Positions 8,052 through 16,631 of a DNA stretch of 38,084 bases are shown one piece after another (within the stretch, counting starts at the first letter, position 1; each line of letters starts with the position of its first letter). The stretch lies in the NCBI GenBank assembly GCA_017849555.1, contig JAFIGU010000093.1, forward strand, positions 1 to 38,084, written 5' to 3'. A program made the translations under genes and the position numbers. A model generated the notes under the pieces. The model was not told the origin of the DNA. It made no database searches and worked only from the letters and a program-made list of their open reading frames with translations. This DNA is from Sphingomonas sp. (GTDB lineage: Bacteria; Pseudomonadota; Alphaproteobacteria; Sphingomonadales; Sphingomonadaceae).

Positions 8052-8935
8052 TGGCGACCGCCGCCCCCACCCGCGTTCCCGCGCGCCGCGATCGCGGCGC
8101 CGTGCTCCACGACGGTTTCCTGCGTCACGCGCGCTTCCGCTGGCTCAAGATCGCGCTGCTGCTGTGCCTCGCCTGTATCGCCAGCTATCTGCTGATCGAC
8201 GTCACCCCGCATCACAATGGCGGGAGCTGGTACGGCTATACGCTCGGCACGATCGGCGCGCTGCTGATCCTGTGGCTGACCCTGCTCGGGGTGCGCAAGC
8301 GCGCGATGACCGCGGGGCGCTGGTCACTCAAGGCCTGGACCTCGGCGCACGTCTATCTCGGGCTCAGTCTGATCGTCGTCGCGACCTTGCACACCGGTTT
8401 CCAGCTCGGCTGGAACGTCCATACGCTCGCTTATGCGCTGATGTTGCTGGTGATCGCCTCGGGGATCGTCGGCATCATCTTTTATGCCGCGCTCCCCGCC
8501 GCGCTGAGCAACAACCGCGCCGAGATGACGCAGGGGCAGATGCTCGACGCGATCCGCGCGATCGATCGCCAGCTCCACGATGCCGCGCAGCCGCTGCCGC
8601 ACGATCAGGCGGCCCTGGTGCGGCTGTCGCTCGACGACGATCCGTTCGGCGGCGGCATCGTCGCGCGGCTTTCGGGCAATTATCCGCGCTGCGGCACCGC
8701 GCGCGCGCAGGCCGCGCTGCGCCGCTGGACCGGGGACCGGCCCGATACCGGGAACGACCCGCTCGAACGGATCGACGCCCTGCTCGAACGCAAGCGCGCG
8801 ATGCTGGCGCGGCTGCGCCGCCACCTGAAGCTCAAGGCGTTGCTGGAGATCTGGCTCTACGTCCATGTCCCGGCGACCTTCGCGCTGCTCGCCGCGCTCA
8901 CCGCGCATATCGTCAGCGTCTTTTTCTACTGGTGA
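8051..8935 (+). CDS. Di-heme b-type membrane cytochrome (cyt b561/ferric-reductase-like)
   Basis: A 294-residue integral membrane protein with about five TM helices, near residues 30-50, 62-81, 98-118, 124-149 and 264-292. It also has a soluble loop of about 110 residues (151-262) between the last two. Helix 3 has H100 and H114; helix 5 has H272 and H286. Two His pairs, each 14 residues apart on two helices, is the layout used by b561 and ferric-reductase folds to hold two stacked b hemes across the membrane. It therefore probably carries electrons from the cytosolic Fe-S protein to the periplasmic cytochrome c. The GTG start overlaps the preceding stop (TAGTG), showing tight coupling. The loop contains one Cys and no CxxCH. 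I do not recognise a named subfamily. Confidence 0.82.
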   Translation: MATAAPTRVPARRDRGAVLHDGFLRHARFRWLKIALLLCLACIASYLLIDVTPHHNGGSWYGYTLGTIGALLILWLTLLGVRKRAMTAGRWSLKAWTSAHVYLGLSLIVVATLHTGFQLGWNVHTLAYALMLLVIASGIVGIIFYAALPAALSNNRAEMTQGQMLDAIRAIDRQLHDAAQPLPHDQAALVRLSLDDDPFGGGIVARLSGNYPRCGTARAQAALRRWTGDRPDTGNDPLERIDALLERKRAMLARLRRHLKLKALLEIWLYVHVPATFALLAALTAHIVSVFFYW

Positions 8936-8939
8936 GCGC

Positions 8940-10751
8940 GTGAGCTTCATCGTCCGCCAGATCAGCCTTACCGCCGACGGCCGCGAGATCGTGCGCAGCA
9001 CGACGATCGCCAGGCCGCAGCTCTCGCTCGGCCGCGCGGCGGAGAGCGACATCCACCTCCCCGACCTCGCGCTCGATGCCGATCACGCGCGGATCGAACA
9101 GGTCGACGCGCGGACGATCCGCGTCCGCGCGACCGGAACATTGGGGTTCGATGTCGACGGCCGCACGACGCTGCGTGCCGAGATTGACCCCGCGATCGGC
9201 GCCGAACTGCGCTTCGGCGGACATCGCATCGCGGTCTCGGCCGACGAAGACGGCGCAACGGTCCTCACGATCCGCCGCGTCGATGCGCTGTCCGAGGCAT
9301 CGGCCGATCGCGAGGAGGCGACCGCTTTCTCGCTCCGCGGGCTGATCCCCGGCAAAAGGCTGACCGCGTGGAGCGCGGCGCTCGCGATCCTGATCGGCTT
9401 CCTCGTCGTGCCGATCTGGAGCGTCGCGACCCGCCCCGCCCATGCCCCGCCCGGCGCAGACCGCATCATCGGCGACAAGGCGTGGACCCCCGGTCCGCTG
9501 AGCAAGGCGCATCACGCGCTGGAGGGGCAATGCGAGGCGTGCCACCGGGAAGCGTTCGTCTCGGTGCGCGACAATGCCTGTATCGCCTGCCACAAGGATG
9601 CGCACGATCATGCCCCGGCCGGCCGCCTCGCGCTGGCGCGCGAAACCCCGGGGCTGGGCGGGCAGTTGCTCGCCAAGGTCGCGCATGCCTTCAACAAGCC
9701 CCCCGCCGGCGCCTGCGTCGATTGCCACCGCGAGCATGAGGGCGCCGGGCCGATGCAGCCGACCCCGCAGGCGTTCTGCACCGATTGCCACGGCTCGCTC
9801 AAGGATCGGCTGAAGGACACCAGCCTCGCCGATGCGCGCGATTTCGGCACCGCGCACCCGCAATTCCGCCCGCTGGTCGAGACCGTCCCCGGCAAGCACC
9901 CGACCTTCGAGCGCAAATCGCTCGACCAGCCGATCACGAGCGACGACGGGCTCAAATTCCCGCACGACATCCACCTTTCCGCCACCGGCGGGGTGGCGAA
10001 GATGGCGCGGACGATGCGTGCCGAGCACGGTTTCGGCGATGCGCTCGCCTGCCAGGATTGCCACAAGCCGACCGCCGACGGCACGCGCTTCCTGCCGGTC
10101 GACATGGAGCGCGATTGCAAGATGTGTCACAGCCTCTCCTTCGAGACGATCGGCGGAACGATGCGGACGTTGCGCCACGGCCAGCCCGACCAGGTGATCG
10201 CCGATCTGCGCGCTTATTACCGCTCGACTGCCCCCGCCCGCCCGATCGAACTCGGCGGGATGGCCCGGCGGCGGCCGGGCGATTATGCCGAGGGGCGGAT
10301 CTATCATGCCTATTTCGGCGCGGCGGCGACACGGCCGGGCAACGCCGACGCCGCGATCCGCGCGGTCTTTTCCAAGGGCGGCGCCTGTTACGATTGCCAT
10401 GTCGTGACCCCGCCGGGCAGCAATGGCGCGACGACGTGGCGGATCACCCCGGTCAACCAGCCGATGCGCTATATGATGAACGGCTGGTTCGATCACGCCG
10501 CGCACCGCACCGAAAAATGCGAAAGCTGCCACGCCGCACCCAAATCCAGCGCGGCGACCGATCTGCTGCTCCCGGGCATCGCCACCTGCCGCACCTGCCA
10601 CGGCGGCGAGCAGTCGAAGGCCGCGGTGCCGTCGAGCTGCGCGATGTGCCACAGCTATCACGCCGGCGACGGCGCCCCTTGGGTGCCCGCGACGCTGCGC
10701 ACGAAACGCGAAGATGCGGACCGGCCGAAAAGGAGCCGCCACGCGACATGA
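8940..10751 (+). CDS. FHA domain - TM - decaheme c-type cytochrome
   Basis: 603 residues in three parts. Residues 1-100 look like an FHA domain: LSLGRAAESDIHLPD, then LDADHARI, with Arg32 and His49 kept but the usual Ser of SxxH replaced by Asp46. Residues 141-164 form one TM helix (LTAWSAALAILIGFLVVPIW). Residues 198-571 contain ten CxxCH motifs: CEACH, CIACH, CVDCH, CTDCH, CQDCH, CKMCH, CYDCH, CESCH, CRTCH, CAMCH. The FHA part should thus be cytosolic and the hemes periplasmic. GTG at 8940 was chosen because GGTGAG lies 5 bases upstream and the FHA fold begins at once; a longer frame overlaps the cytochrome b gene. Likely role: periplasmic electron acceptor for the b cytochrome, with a cytosolic phosphopeptide-docking or scaffold domain. 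The architecture is unusual. Confidence 0.9.
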   Translation: MSFIVRQISLTADGREIVRSTTIARPQLSLGRAAESDIHLPDLALDADHARIEQVDARTIRVRATGTLGFDVDGRTTLRAEIDPAIGAELRFGGHRIAVSADEDGATVLTIRRVDALSEASADREEATAFSLRGLIPGKRLTAWSAALAILIGFLVVPIWSVATRPAHAPPGADRIIGDKAWTPGPLSKAHHALEGQCEACHREAFVSVRDNACIACHKDAHDHAPAGRLALARETPGLGGQLLAKVAHAFNKPPAGACVDCHREHEGAGPMQPTPQAFCTDCHGSLKDRLKDTSLADARDFGTAHPQFRPLVETVPGKHPTFERKSLDQPITSDDGLKFPHDIHLSATGGVAKMARTMRAEHGFGDALACQDCHKPTADGTRFLPVDMERDCKMCHSLSFETIGGTMRTLRHGQPDQVIADLRAYYRSTAPARPIELGGMARRRPGDYAEGRIYHAYFGAAATRPGNADAAIRAVFSKGGACYDCHVVTPPGSNGATTWRITPVNQPMRYMMNGWFDHAAHRTEKCESCHAAPKSSAATDLLLPGIATCRTCHGGEQSKAAVPSSCAMCHSYHAGDGAPWVPATLRTKREDADRPKRSRHAT

Positions 10752-10764
10752 GGGGCACGGGATC

Positions 10765-11613
10765 ATGCTGATCGCGCAGGTGACCGATATCCATCTCGGG
10801 TTCGATCCCGGCAACGCGGACGAGCTCAACCGCATCCGGCTCGATCGCGTACTCGACGCCCTCACCACCGGTCCCAACCGCCCCGACCTGCTGCTGCTAT
10901 CCGGCGACCTCACCGATAACGGCGATGCGGCCAGCTATGCCCGGCTCGCCGATGCGCTGGCGCGGTGCGATTTTCCGGTGTGGCCGTGCGTCGGCAACCA
11001 CGACGACCGCGCCAGTCTCGCCGCGCATTTCCCGCAGGTGTCGACCGAGGACGGTTTCATCCAATATGTCGTCCCGCTCGCGGGACGCCGCATCGTGGTG
11101 ATCGATACGCTCGAACCGGGGCGCCACGGCGGCGCCTTTTGCGCGCGTCGCGCCGCGTGGCTCGCGGCGACGCTCGACGCAGATCGTGCCACCCCGACGC
11201 TGATCATGATGCACCACCCCCCGGTCGAGGTCGGCATCGACTGGATGAACACCCATCCCGAGGAACCGTGGGTCGCGCGCTTCGCCGCGGCGATCGCGGG
11301 GCGCGACAATGTCGCGGGGATCGTGTGCGGCCATATCCACCGCGCGATCGTCGCGCCGTGGCGCGGGACGACGATCGCGGTCTGCTCGTCGAGCGCGCCG
11401 CAACTCGCGCTCGATCTGCGCCCGATGGACCCGGAAGCCCCCGACGATCGCGCGATGGTGATTGCCGATGCGCCGGGCTATGCGCTCCACCGCTGGGGCG
11501 AGGGGGGGATCGTCACCCATTTCGCGACCGCCGACGCACCGCCGACGCTCGCCCGGTTCGACGACCAGATGCAGGGGCTGGTGCGGATGACGATGGGCGA
11601 GCGGCCGGCTTAG
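10765..11613 (+). CDS. CpdA-like cyclic-nucleotide phosphodiesterase (calcineurin-like metallophosphoesterase)
   Basis: A 282-residue class III phosphodiesterase with all metal-binding blocks: D8-x-H10 (TDIHLGF), GD at 47-48 (LLSGDLTDNGD), GNHD at 77-80, MMHHPPVEVG, and GHIHRA. Length and the order of motifs match CpdA, which hydrolyses 3',5'-cAMP; related enzymes act on glycerophosphodiesters or 2',3'-cNMPs. GAGGGGC lies nine bases before ATG 10765, and the start is 13 bases after the decaheme stop. It is the last gene of the operon whose first gene has two cyclic-nucleotide-binding domains, so a local feedback on cAMP is likely. The stop is 20 bases from the convergent small gene; no terminator hairpin is visible there. 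Confidence 0.88.
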   Translation: MLIAQVTDIHLGFDPGNADELNRIRLDRVLDALTTGPNRPDLLLLSGDLTDNGDAASYARLADALARCDFPVWPCVGNHDDRASLAAHFPQVSTEDGFIQYVVPLAGRRIVVIDTLEPGRHGGAFCARRAAWLAATLDADRATPTLIMMHHPPVEVGIDWMNTHPEEPWVARFAAAIAGRDNVAGIVCGHIHRAIVAPWRGTTIAVCSSSAPQLALDLRPMDPEAPDDRAMVIADAPGYALHRWGEGGIVTHFATADAPPTLARFDDQMQGLVRMTMGERPA

Positions 11614-11633
11614 ACGCTAAAATTGTCGTCCGC

Positions 11634-12026
11634 TTATCGGCCGCCCCGCGCGCGGGCGCGGAGGCAAGCGGCGGTGAGCGCGAGCGCCGGCGTCGTCGCA
11701 GTGCAGATGATGCTATCGTCGCCCAATATCGCGCGCGCCGGCGCCGCGCCCTGATAATCCGTCACCGTCCAACGCCAGCCGCCCGGCACGAGTTTCATCG
11801 CGGCGTCGAGCGACGCGGTATAGTCCGGAATGCCGAAGGACGCCGTCAGCCACCAGGGAATCGTGCCCGCGGCCTCGCAGACGCCGGAGGGCCGCCACAG
11901 GATCGCAACCGCGATTTCCTCGTCCAGATTACGATCCGGCGCGCCCGCTGCTTCGACACGCTCCGCCAGCGCGAGCAGCGTATCCGCACCCGCCACGCAC
12001 TCCTCTCCAAGCTCCTCACAATACAC
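11634..12026 (-). CDS. Small protein with phage ABA-sandwich-like domain
   Basis: 130 residues. Core phrases LLALAERVEAAGAPDRNLDEE, YTASLDAAMKLVPGGWRW and TPALALTAACLRARARGG match the short phage/proteobacterial family I know as the ABA sandwich domain, found in phage genomes and alphaproteobacterial chromosomes. The function is unknown. The GTG start at 12026 is supported by AAAAGGAGC seven bases upstream. An N-terminal extension with two Cys (YCEELGEEC) precedes the core. It stands alone at the left junction of the accessory block and may be a prophage remnant gene that was kept. Confidence 0.7.
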   Translation of the reverse strand: MYCEELGEECVAGADTLLALAERVEAAGAPDRNLDEEIAVAILWRPSGVCEAAGTIPWWLTASFGIPDYTASLDAAMKLVPGGWRWTVTDYQGAAPARAILGDDSIICTATTPALALTAACLRARARGGR

Positions 12027-12130
12027 GAGAATCGCTCCTTTTACGGATGCGTTACCTTGCAGATGCTGAGACGGAATGCCAGCCGGCTATCCTTGATCCA
12101 GATCGACAAGATTCGTGCGCTCGATGCAAA

Positions 12131-12167
12131 ACGTCAGCGGCAGCGGCCACGTTGCGGCCGCTGACGT
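12131..12167 (-). terminator. Rho-independent-type terminator after the symporter gene
   Basis: An 11-bp perfect stem (ACGTCAGCGGC at 12131-12141 with GCCGCTGACGT at 12157-12167) and a 15-base loop. Read on the minus strand it is followed by TTTGC and lies 24 bases after the symporter stop. On the plus strand it is followed by CTTCTT, so it may work both ways. Confidence 0.7.
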
Positions 12168-12190
12168 CTTCTTCCGCTACAATTGCGCTG

Positions 12191-13534
12191 TTATCGCGTC
12201 GATGCGTCGAGATCGCCGCCGTGAAGCATCGATCGCATCCGCTGCTGGTCGACGGCGCCCTCCCACCGCGCGACGGCAAGGCAGGCCACCGCATTGCCGA
12301 TCATGTTGGTGATCGCGCGGGCTTCGGACATGAAGCGATCGATGCCGAGGAGCAAGGCGAGGCCGGCGACCGGCAAGGTATGCGTCGATGACAAGGTCGC
12401 GGCCAGGGTGATGAACCCGCCGCCGGTCACCGCCGCCGCCCCCTTCGAGGTCAGCAGCAGCACCAGCAGCAGGCCGATCTGCTCGCCGATCGAGAGCGGG
12501 ACGTTGAGCGCCTGCGCGATGAACAGCGACGCCATCGTGAGATAGATGGCGATCCCGTCGAGATTGAACGAATAACCGGTCGGCACCACCAGCCGGACGA
12601 CCGGCGGCGCGACGCCCAATCGTTCGAGCTTCTCCATCAATCGCGGCAGCGCGCTTTCCGAGGTCGAGGTGCCAAGTACGAGGACGATCTCGTCCTTGAG
12701 ATAGACGAGCAGCCGCCACAGGCTGAAGCCGCTCGCCCGGGCGATCAGCCCGAGCACGCCGACGATGAAGATCAGCGCGGTCGCATAAAAGCAGACGATC
12801 AGCATCCCGAGCTGCTGCAACGCCCCCACGCCATATTTGCCGACGGTGAAGGCCAGGGCGCCAAAGGCGCCGACCGGCGCGAGATACATGATCGCGCCGA
12901 TCATCCCGAACAATGCCTCGCCGGCTTCCTCGAGCAACCGAACGATCGCGCCGTCGCCTTGCCCCGATCCGGCGAGGACCGCACCGAGCAGGATAGCGAC
13001 CAACAGCACCTGCAGGATCTCGCCGGAAGCGAGCGCGCCGAGCAGGCTGTCGGGCACGATATGGAACAGAAAGCCGACCGAGCTCATCTGCTCGCCGGCA
13101 CGCACGAAGCTCGCCACCGCATTGCTGTCGAGCGAGCGCGGATCGATGTTCAATCCGTGACCGGGCTGGACGAGATTGCCAACAATCAGCCCGATTACCA
13201 GCGCGAGGGTCGAGACCAATTCAAAATAGAGGATCGCCTTAAGCCCGAGTCGCCCCGCCTCGCGCAAATTACCGAGCCCTGCGATCCCGGTGACGACCGT
13301 CACGAAGACGATCGGCGCGATCATCATCCGGACCAATTTGATGAAAAGCTCGCCCAGCGGGCGCAGGGCGGCGCCCGTATCCGGCGCGAAATGGCCGAGC
13401 GCGACGCCCAGCATTGCGGCGACCAATACCTGGAAATAGAGCCGCGCGTAGAGCGGCCGCCGCTTCCGGAAATCCGCCAACGGCGCCACTGCGTGCAAAA
13501 GCCCCACTCCCCAAATTCGCCGGTGCGCGATCAT
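12191..13534 (-). CDS. Dicarboxylate/amino acid:cation symporter (DAACS family, DctA/GltP-like)
   Basis: About 447 residues with the full DAACS fold. The N-terminal [20 protein letters not shown] and [20 protein letters not shown] match the family closely. The HP1 serine-rich loop reads [13 protein letters not shown], the TM7 motif reads [11 protein letters not shown], and HP2 has [14 protein letters not shown]. The SFNLDG form and the overall match favour C4-dicarboxylates over glutamate, but this is inference. The start is uncertain: ATG 13534 is used here, TTG 13564 is longer, and starts nearer the first conserved segment (GTG/TTG around 13490-13510) would fit the usual family length better. 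It follows the alpha/beta hydrolase on the same strand and probably belongs to the leuCD-like transcription unit, closed by the hairpin at 12131-12167. Confidence 0.9.
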   Translation of the reverse strand: MIAHRRIWGVGLLHAVAPLADFRKRRPLYARLYFQVLVAAMLGVALGHFAPDTGAALRPLGELFIKLVRMMIAPIVFVTVVTGIAGLGNLREAGRLGLKAILYFELVSTLALVIGLIVGNLVQPGHGLNIDPRSLDSNAVASFVRAGEQMSSVGFLFHIVPDSLLGALASGEILQVLLVAILLGAVLAGSGQGDGAIVRLLEEAGEALFGMIGAIMYLAPVGAFGALAFTVGKYGVGALQQLGMLIVCFYATALIFIVGVLGLIARASGFSLWRLLVYLKDEIVLVLGTSTSESALPRLMEKLERLGVAPPVVRLVVPTGYSFNLDGIAIYLTMASLFIAQALNVPLSIGEQIGLLLVLLLTSKGAAAVTGGGFITLAATLSSTHTLPVAGLALLLGIDRFMSEARAITNMIGNAVACLAVARWEGAVDQQRMRSMLHGGDLDASTR

Positions 13535-13582
13535 GGCCTGCCGCGCGGCGGGGGCGATTGCCAATGCGATTAGCGGATCAAA

Positions 13583-14512
13583 TCATGCCCCGCCCGAATC
13601 CCGGCCGAGAAAGCCGCGCAGCGCCGCGATCAGGACGTCGGGACATTCCTCTTGCGGCGAATGGCCGCAGTCGAGCGCGAAGCCGCGAACGTCGCGCGCT
13701 TTCTCCCGCCATGTGGCGACGACGTCGAACAGCGCGCCGACGGTTCCCCGCGCGCCCCAGAGCGCGAGCACCGGCGCCTCGATCCGGTGATCGGCATCCG
13801 CCGCATCATGGCTGAGATCGATGCCGAACGCCGCGCGATAATCCTCGCAAATCGCGTGGCGGGTGGCGGGATCGGCATAGCAGCGCCGGTATTCGGCCAT
13901 GACGCGCGGATCGACCGCGCCCTCAACCTTGATCTGCCCGGCGATATGCCGGTCGAGGAAATAATCGGGATCGGCGGCGATCAGCCGTTCGGGCAAATCG
14001 TAAGGCTGGATCAGGAAGAACCACCAGAAATAGCGGCTGGCGAATGCCTTGTCGGTCGCATCGTACATCGTCGCGGTCGGCGCGATATCGATCAGCACCA
14101 GCCGCGCGACGGCATCGGGATGATCGAGCGCCAGCCGATGCGCGGCGCGGCCGCCACGATCATGGCCGACGAGATCAAAGCGTTCGAACCCGAGGGCGCG
14201 CATCACCGCGACCTGATCCGCCGCCATCATGCGCTTGGAATAGCCGATATGATCGACGCCGCCCGCGGGCTTGGCGCTGTCGCCATAGCCGCGCAGATCG
14301 GTCGCGACGACGGTGAAGTCGCGCGCCAGCGCGGGCGCGACCTTGTGCCACGTCAAATGCGTCTGCGGATGCCCGTGGAGCAGCAGCAAGGGCGGCCCCG
14401 AACCGCCGATGCAGGCGCGGATCCGCACGCCATCGGCATCGACATCGTACCAGGCGAACCCCGGCATGATCTCGGGGTGACCCGTGACCTTCATCATCTC
14501 TCTGCCAGCCAT
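13583..14512 (-). CDS. Alpha/beta hydrolase, haloacetate dehalogenase/epoxide hydrolase-like
   Basis: 309 residues. The oxyanion motif is LLLLHGHPQTH, then TDLRGYGDSAKP, and the nucleophile elbow is VGHDRGGRAAHR with Asp118 as nucleophile. Asp142 (LIDIAPT) and His284 (DCGHSP) complete the triad. Asp-type nucleophile, the Arg pair 119/122 and the cap segment FWWFFLIQP..LPERLI are hallmarks of the fluoroacetate dehalogenase (DehH1) group. At the position where I recall a halide-binding His in fluoroacetate dehalogenase this protein has Trp, so fluoride release is doubtful and an ester or other haloacid substrate is possible. GGGGGAG lies five bases before ATG 14512. The gene overlaps the end of leuD by 19 bases, showing one operon. 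Confidence 0.85.
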   Translation of the reverse strand: MAGREMMKVTGHPEIMPGFAWYDVDADGVRIRACIGGSGPPLLLLHGHPQTHLTWHKVAPALARDFTVVATDLRGYGDSAKPAGGVDHIGYSKRMMAADQVAVMRALGFERFDLVGHDRGGRAAHRLALDHPDAVARLVLIDIAPTATMYDATDKAFASRYFWWFFLIQPYDLPERLIAADPDYFLDRHIAGQIKVEGAVDPRVMAEYRRCYADPATRHAICEDYRAAFGIDLSHDAADADHRIEAPVLALWGARGTVGALFDVVATWREKARDVRGFALDCGHSPQEECPDVLIAALRGFLGRDSGGA

Positions 14513-15102
14513 GGGCGCTCCCCCAGATAATCGCGCTCGAACGCGCGTATGCGCTCGGCATGGGTCAGGGTCTCGCCGATCCGGTCGAGACCCGACATCA
14601 GGCTATGGCGCAACCGCTCGTCGACCTCGAAATGCAAGTCGCCGCCCGGATAGCGGATATGCTGGTCGGTCAGATCGATTTCGAGCGACAGCGGCCCGGC
14701 CTCGGCTGCCGCCATCAACGGCATCAGCCGATCGGGCGCCAGCGACACGAGCAGGAGGCCGTTGTTCGCGGCATTGTCCGCGAATATCCCGGCAAAGCTG
14801 GTGCCGATCAATGCCCTGATGCCAAATTGCCGCAATCCCCAGACGGCATGTTCGCGCGACGAGCCGCAACCGAAATTGGGCCCGACCAGAAGAAAGCGCG
14901 CACCCGCATGATCGGGCCGGTTGAGCACGAAATCGGGGCGCGGCCGCCCCTGATCGTCGAACCGCAAATCGTGGAACAGGCCGGCGGCGAGACCGCTGCG
15001 ATCGATGCCCTTGAGGAAGACCTTGGGCATGATGACGTCGGTATCGATATTGGCCGCGGGCATCGCCGCCGCGATCCCGTCTACGACCTCGAAGACGGTC
15101 AT
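14494..15102 (-). CDS. leuD: LeuD-like small subunit of an isopropylmalate-isomerase-family hydro-lyase
   Basis: 202 residues. It begins TVFEVVDGIAAAMPAANIDT, then has DTDVIMPKVFLKGI, and the swivel-domain signature FLLVGPNFGCGSSREHA, NGLLLVSL and the C-terminal IDRIGETL-type helix (GLDRIGETLTHAERI). This is the normal LeuD layout and length. It provides the mobile domain that closes over the Fe-S active site of the large subunit. ATG 15102 overlaps the large-subunit stop as ATGA. Gene context (LysR, dicarboxylate symporter, hydrolase) fits a catabolic or specialised hydratase such as citraconate/2-methylmalate or dimethylmaleate hydratase better than housekeeping leucine synthesis, since leuB and leuA are absent. 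That substrate idea is inference. Confidence 0.85.
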   Translation of the reverse strand: MTVFEVVDGIAAAMPAANIDTDVIMPKVFLKGIDRSGLAAGLFHDLRFDDQGRPRPDFVLNRPDHAGARFLLVGPNFGCGSSREHAVWGLRQFGIRALIGTSFAGIFADNAANNGLLLVSLAPDRLMPLMAAAEAGPLSLEIDLTDQHIRYPGGDLHFEVDERLRHSLMSGLDRIGETLTHAERIRAFERDYLGERPWLAER

Positions 15103-16529
15103 CGAACGGCGCCGAAGTCGCGAACGTCGGCCAGCCGACCGCGGACCGCCGCCGCCGCGACCATCGCCGGGCTCATCAGATGGGTGCGACCGCCGCTCCC
15201 CTGTCGGCCTTCGAAATTGCGGTTGGTGCTCGATGCGCAGCGTTCGCCCGGCGCCAGCACGTCGTCGTTCATCGCCAGGCACATCGAGCAGCCCGACTGG
15301 CGCCACTCGAAGCCCGCCGCGATGAAGATCCGGTCGAGCCCCTCCGCCTCGGCCTCCCGCCTGACGGTCGAGCTGCCCGGCGATACGATCGCGCGCACGC
15401 CATCGGCGACTTTCCGCCCCTTCAGCACCCGCGCCGCGTCGCGAAGATCGGACAATCGCGCATTGGTACACGAGCCGATAAACGCCCGGTCGACGCGAAT
15501 GTCCGCCAGCGCCATGCCCGGCACAAGCCCCATATAATCGATCGCCTGCCGCGCGGCGCTGGCCTCGGCGCCGCGCAGCGAGCCGGGATCGGGAACATGC
15601 CCGTCGATCGTCGCGGCCTGATCGGGGCTGGTGCCCCATGTCACCATCGGCGCGACCGTGGCGGCGTCCAGCCGGATCTCGGCGTCGAAGCGCGCATCGG
15701 CATCGCTGCGGAGATCCGCCCATAGCGCCGCCGCGCGATCGAGATGATGCGGGGCGATCGAGCGCGGGCGTCCGGCCATATAGGTGCGAACTTTCGCATC
15801 GGGCTCGACCAGCGCGACACGGGCGCCGCATTCCACCGCCATGTTGCAGATCGTCATCCGCTCTTCGACCCCCATCGCCGATATCGCCTCGCCGGTGAAT
15901 TCCAGCGCATGGCCGCTCGCGCCGCTCGCGCCGATCCGGCGGATCAGCGCCATGATCAGGTCCTTGGCGGTGACGCCCGGCGCGAGCAGCCCGTCGACGC
16001 CGGCGCGCATCGTCTTCAACCGATGATAGACCAGGCATTGCGTCGCGAGCAGATGCTCGATGTCCGAGGTGCCGATCCCGAAGCCGACCGAGCCGAACGC
16101 GCCATAAGTAGTGGTGTGGCTGTCCCCCGCCGCGATCACCAGCCCGGGCGTCACCCAGCCGATATCGGGCAGCACGACATGCTCGATCCCCTGCAACGGG
16201 TGCAGCACGTCATAAATCTCGATCCCGAATTCCCGGCCATTCTCGATGAAATAGGCCATCTGCCGTGCGGCGCCGCGGTCCGCGCTGCAATTGTCGCGAA
16301 CCGGTGCGGTCGAATTGACATGGTCGATGACGCCGAGCGCGGTTTCGGGCCGCCACACTCCGCGCCCCGCGTCGCGCAGCCCGCTGAACGCCTGCGGGCT
16401 GGTATATTCGTTGAGCACGGTGCGATCGACATAGAGCAGCAGCGATTCACCGTGGCCGCGGACATGGTTGATGCTCATGACCTTGTGACGATCGATTATC
16501 TTGTCGTACAATGTCCGCCTGCCGGCCAT
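15099..16529 (-). CDS. leuC: LeuC-like large subunit, [4Fe-4S] hydro-lyase of the aconitase family
   Basis: 476 residues. Conserved blocks are TLYDKIIDRH, YTSPQAFSGLRDAGR, GDSHTTTYGAFGSVGFGIGT, FIGSCTNARLSDLR, GFEWRQSGCSMCLAMN and the end NRNFEGRQGSGGRTHLMSPA. The three cluster ligands are the Cys in SCTN and both Cys in CSMC. Length equals that of bacterial LeuC. The segment 10-100 differs from housekeeping LeuC as I remember it (VMSINHVRGHGESLLLYVDR, GVIDHVNSTAPVRDN), which again suggests a specialised paralog. It is the first gene of the minus-strand unit leuC-leuD-hydrolase-symporter and is divergent from the LysR gene at 16632, its likely regulator. Confidence 0.88.
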   Translation of the reverse strand: MAGRRTLYDKIIDRHKVMSINHVRGHGESLLLYVDRTVLNEYTSPQAFSGLRDAGRGVWRPETALGVIDHVNSTAPVRDNCSADRGAARQMAYFIENGREFGIEIYDVLHPLQGIEHVVLPDIGWVTPGLVIAAGDSHTTTYGAFGSVGFGIGTSDIEHLLATQCLVYHRLKTMRAGVDGLLAPGVTAKDLIMALIRRIGASGASGHALEFTGEAISAMGVEERMTICNMAVECGARVALVEPDAKVRTYMAGRPRSIAPHHLDRAAALWADLRSDADARFDAEIRLDAATVAPMVTWGTSPDQAATIDGHVPDPGSLRGAEASAARQAIDYMGLVPGMALADIRVDRAFIGSCTNARLSDLRDAARVLKGRKVADGVRAIVSPGSSTVRREAEAEGLDRIFIAAGFEWRQSGCSMCLAMNDDVLAPGERCASSTNRNFEGRQGSGGRTHLMSPAMVAAAAVRGRLADVRDFGAVR

Positions 16530-16631
16530 AGCCCGATGTCTCCCGATCCTCGTCCGCGGCGAGCTCTTAGGATGCGTTGAAGCGATGCGGCCAATGCTGC
16601 ATTTCGATCAATTCATGCGGGGCGTGCGGAG
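16530..16631. promoter_or_regulatory. Divergent leuC / LysR control region
   Basis: A 102-base gap between divergent genes, the usual place for a LysR-type operator. It contains a perfect short palindrome AATGC-T-GCATT at 16593-16603 and a repeated GATGCG at 16571 and 16584. I cannot assign -35/-10 boxes with confidence. Confidence 0.5.
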
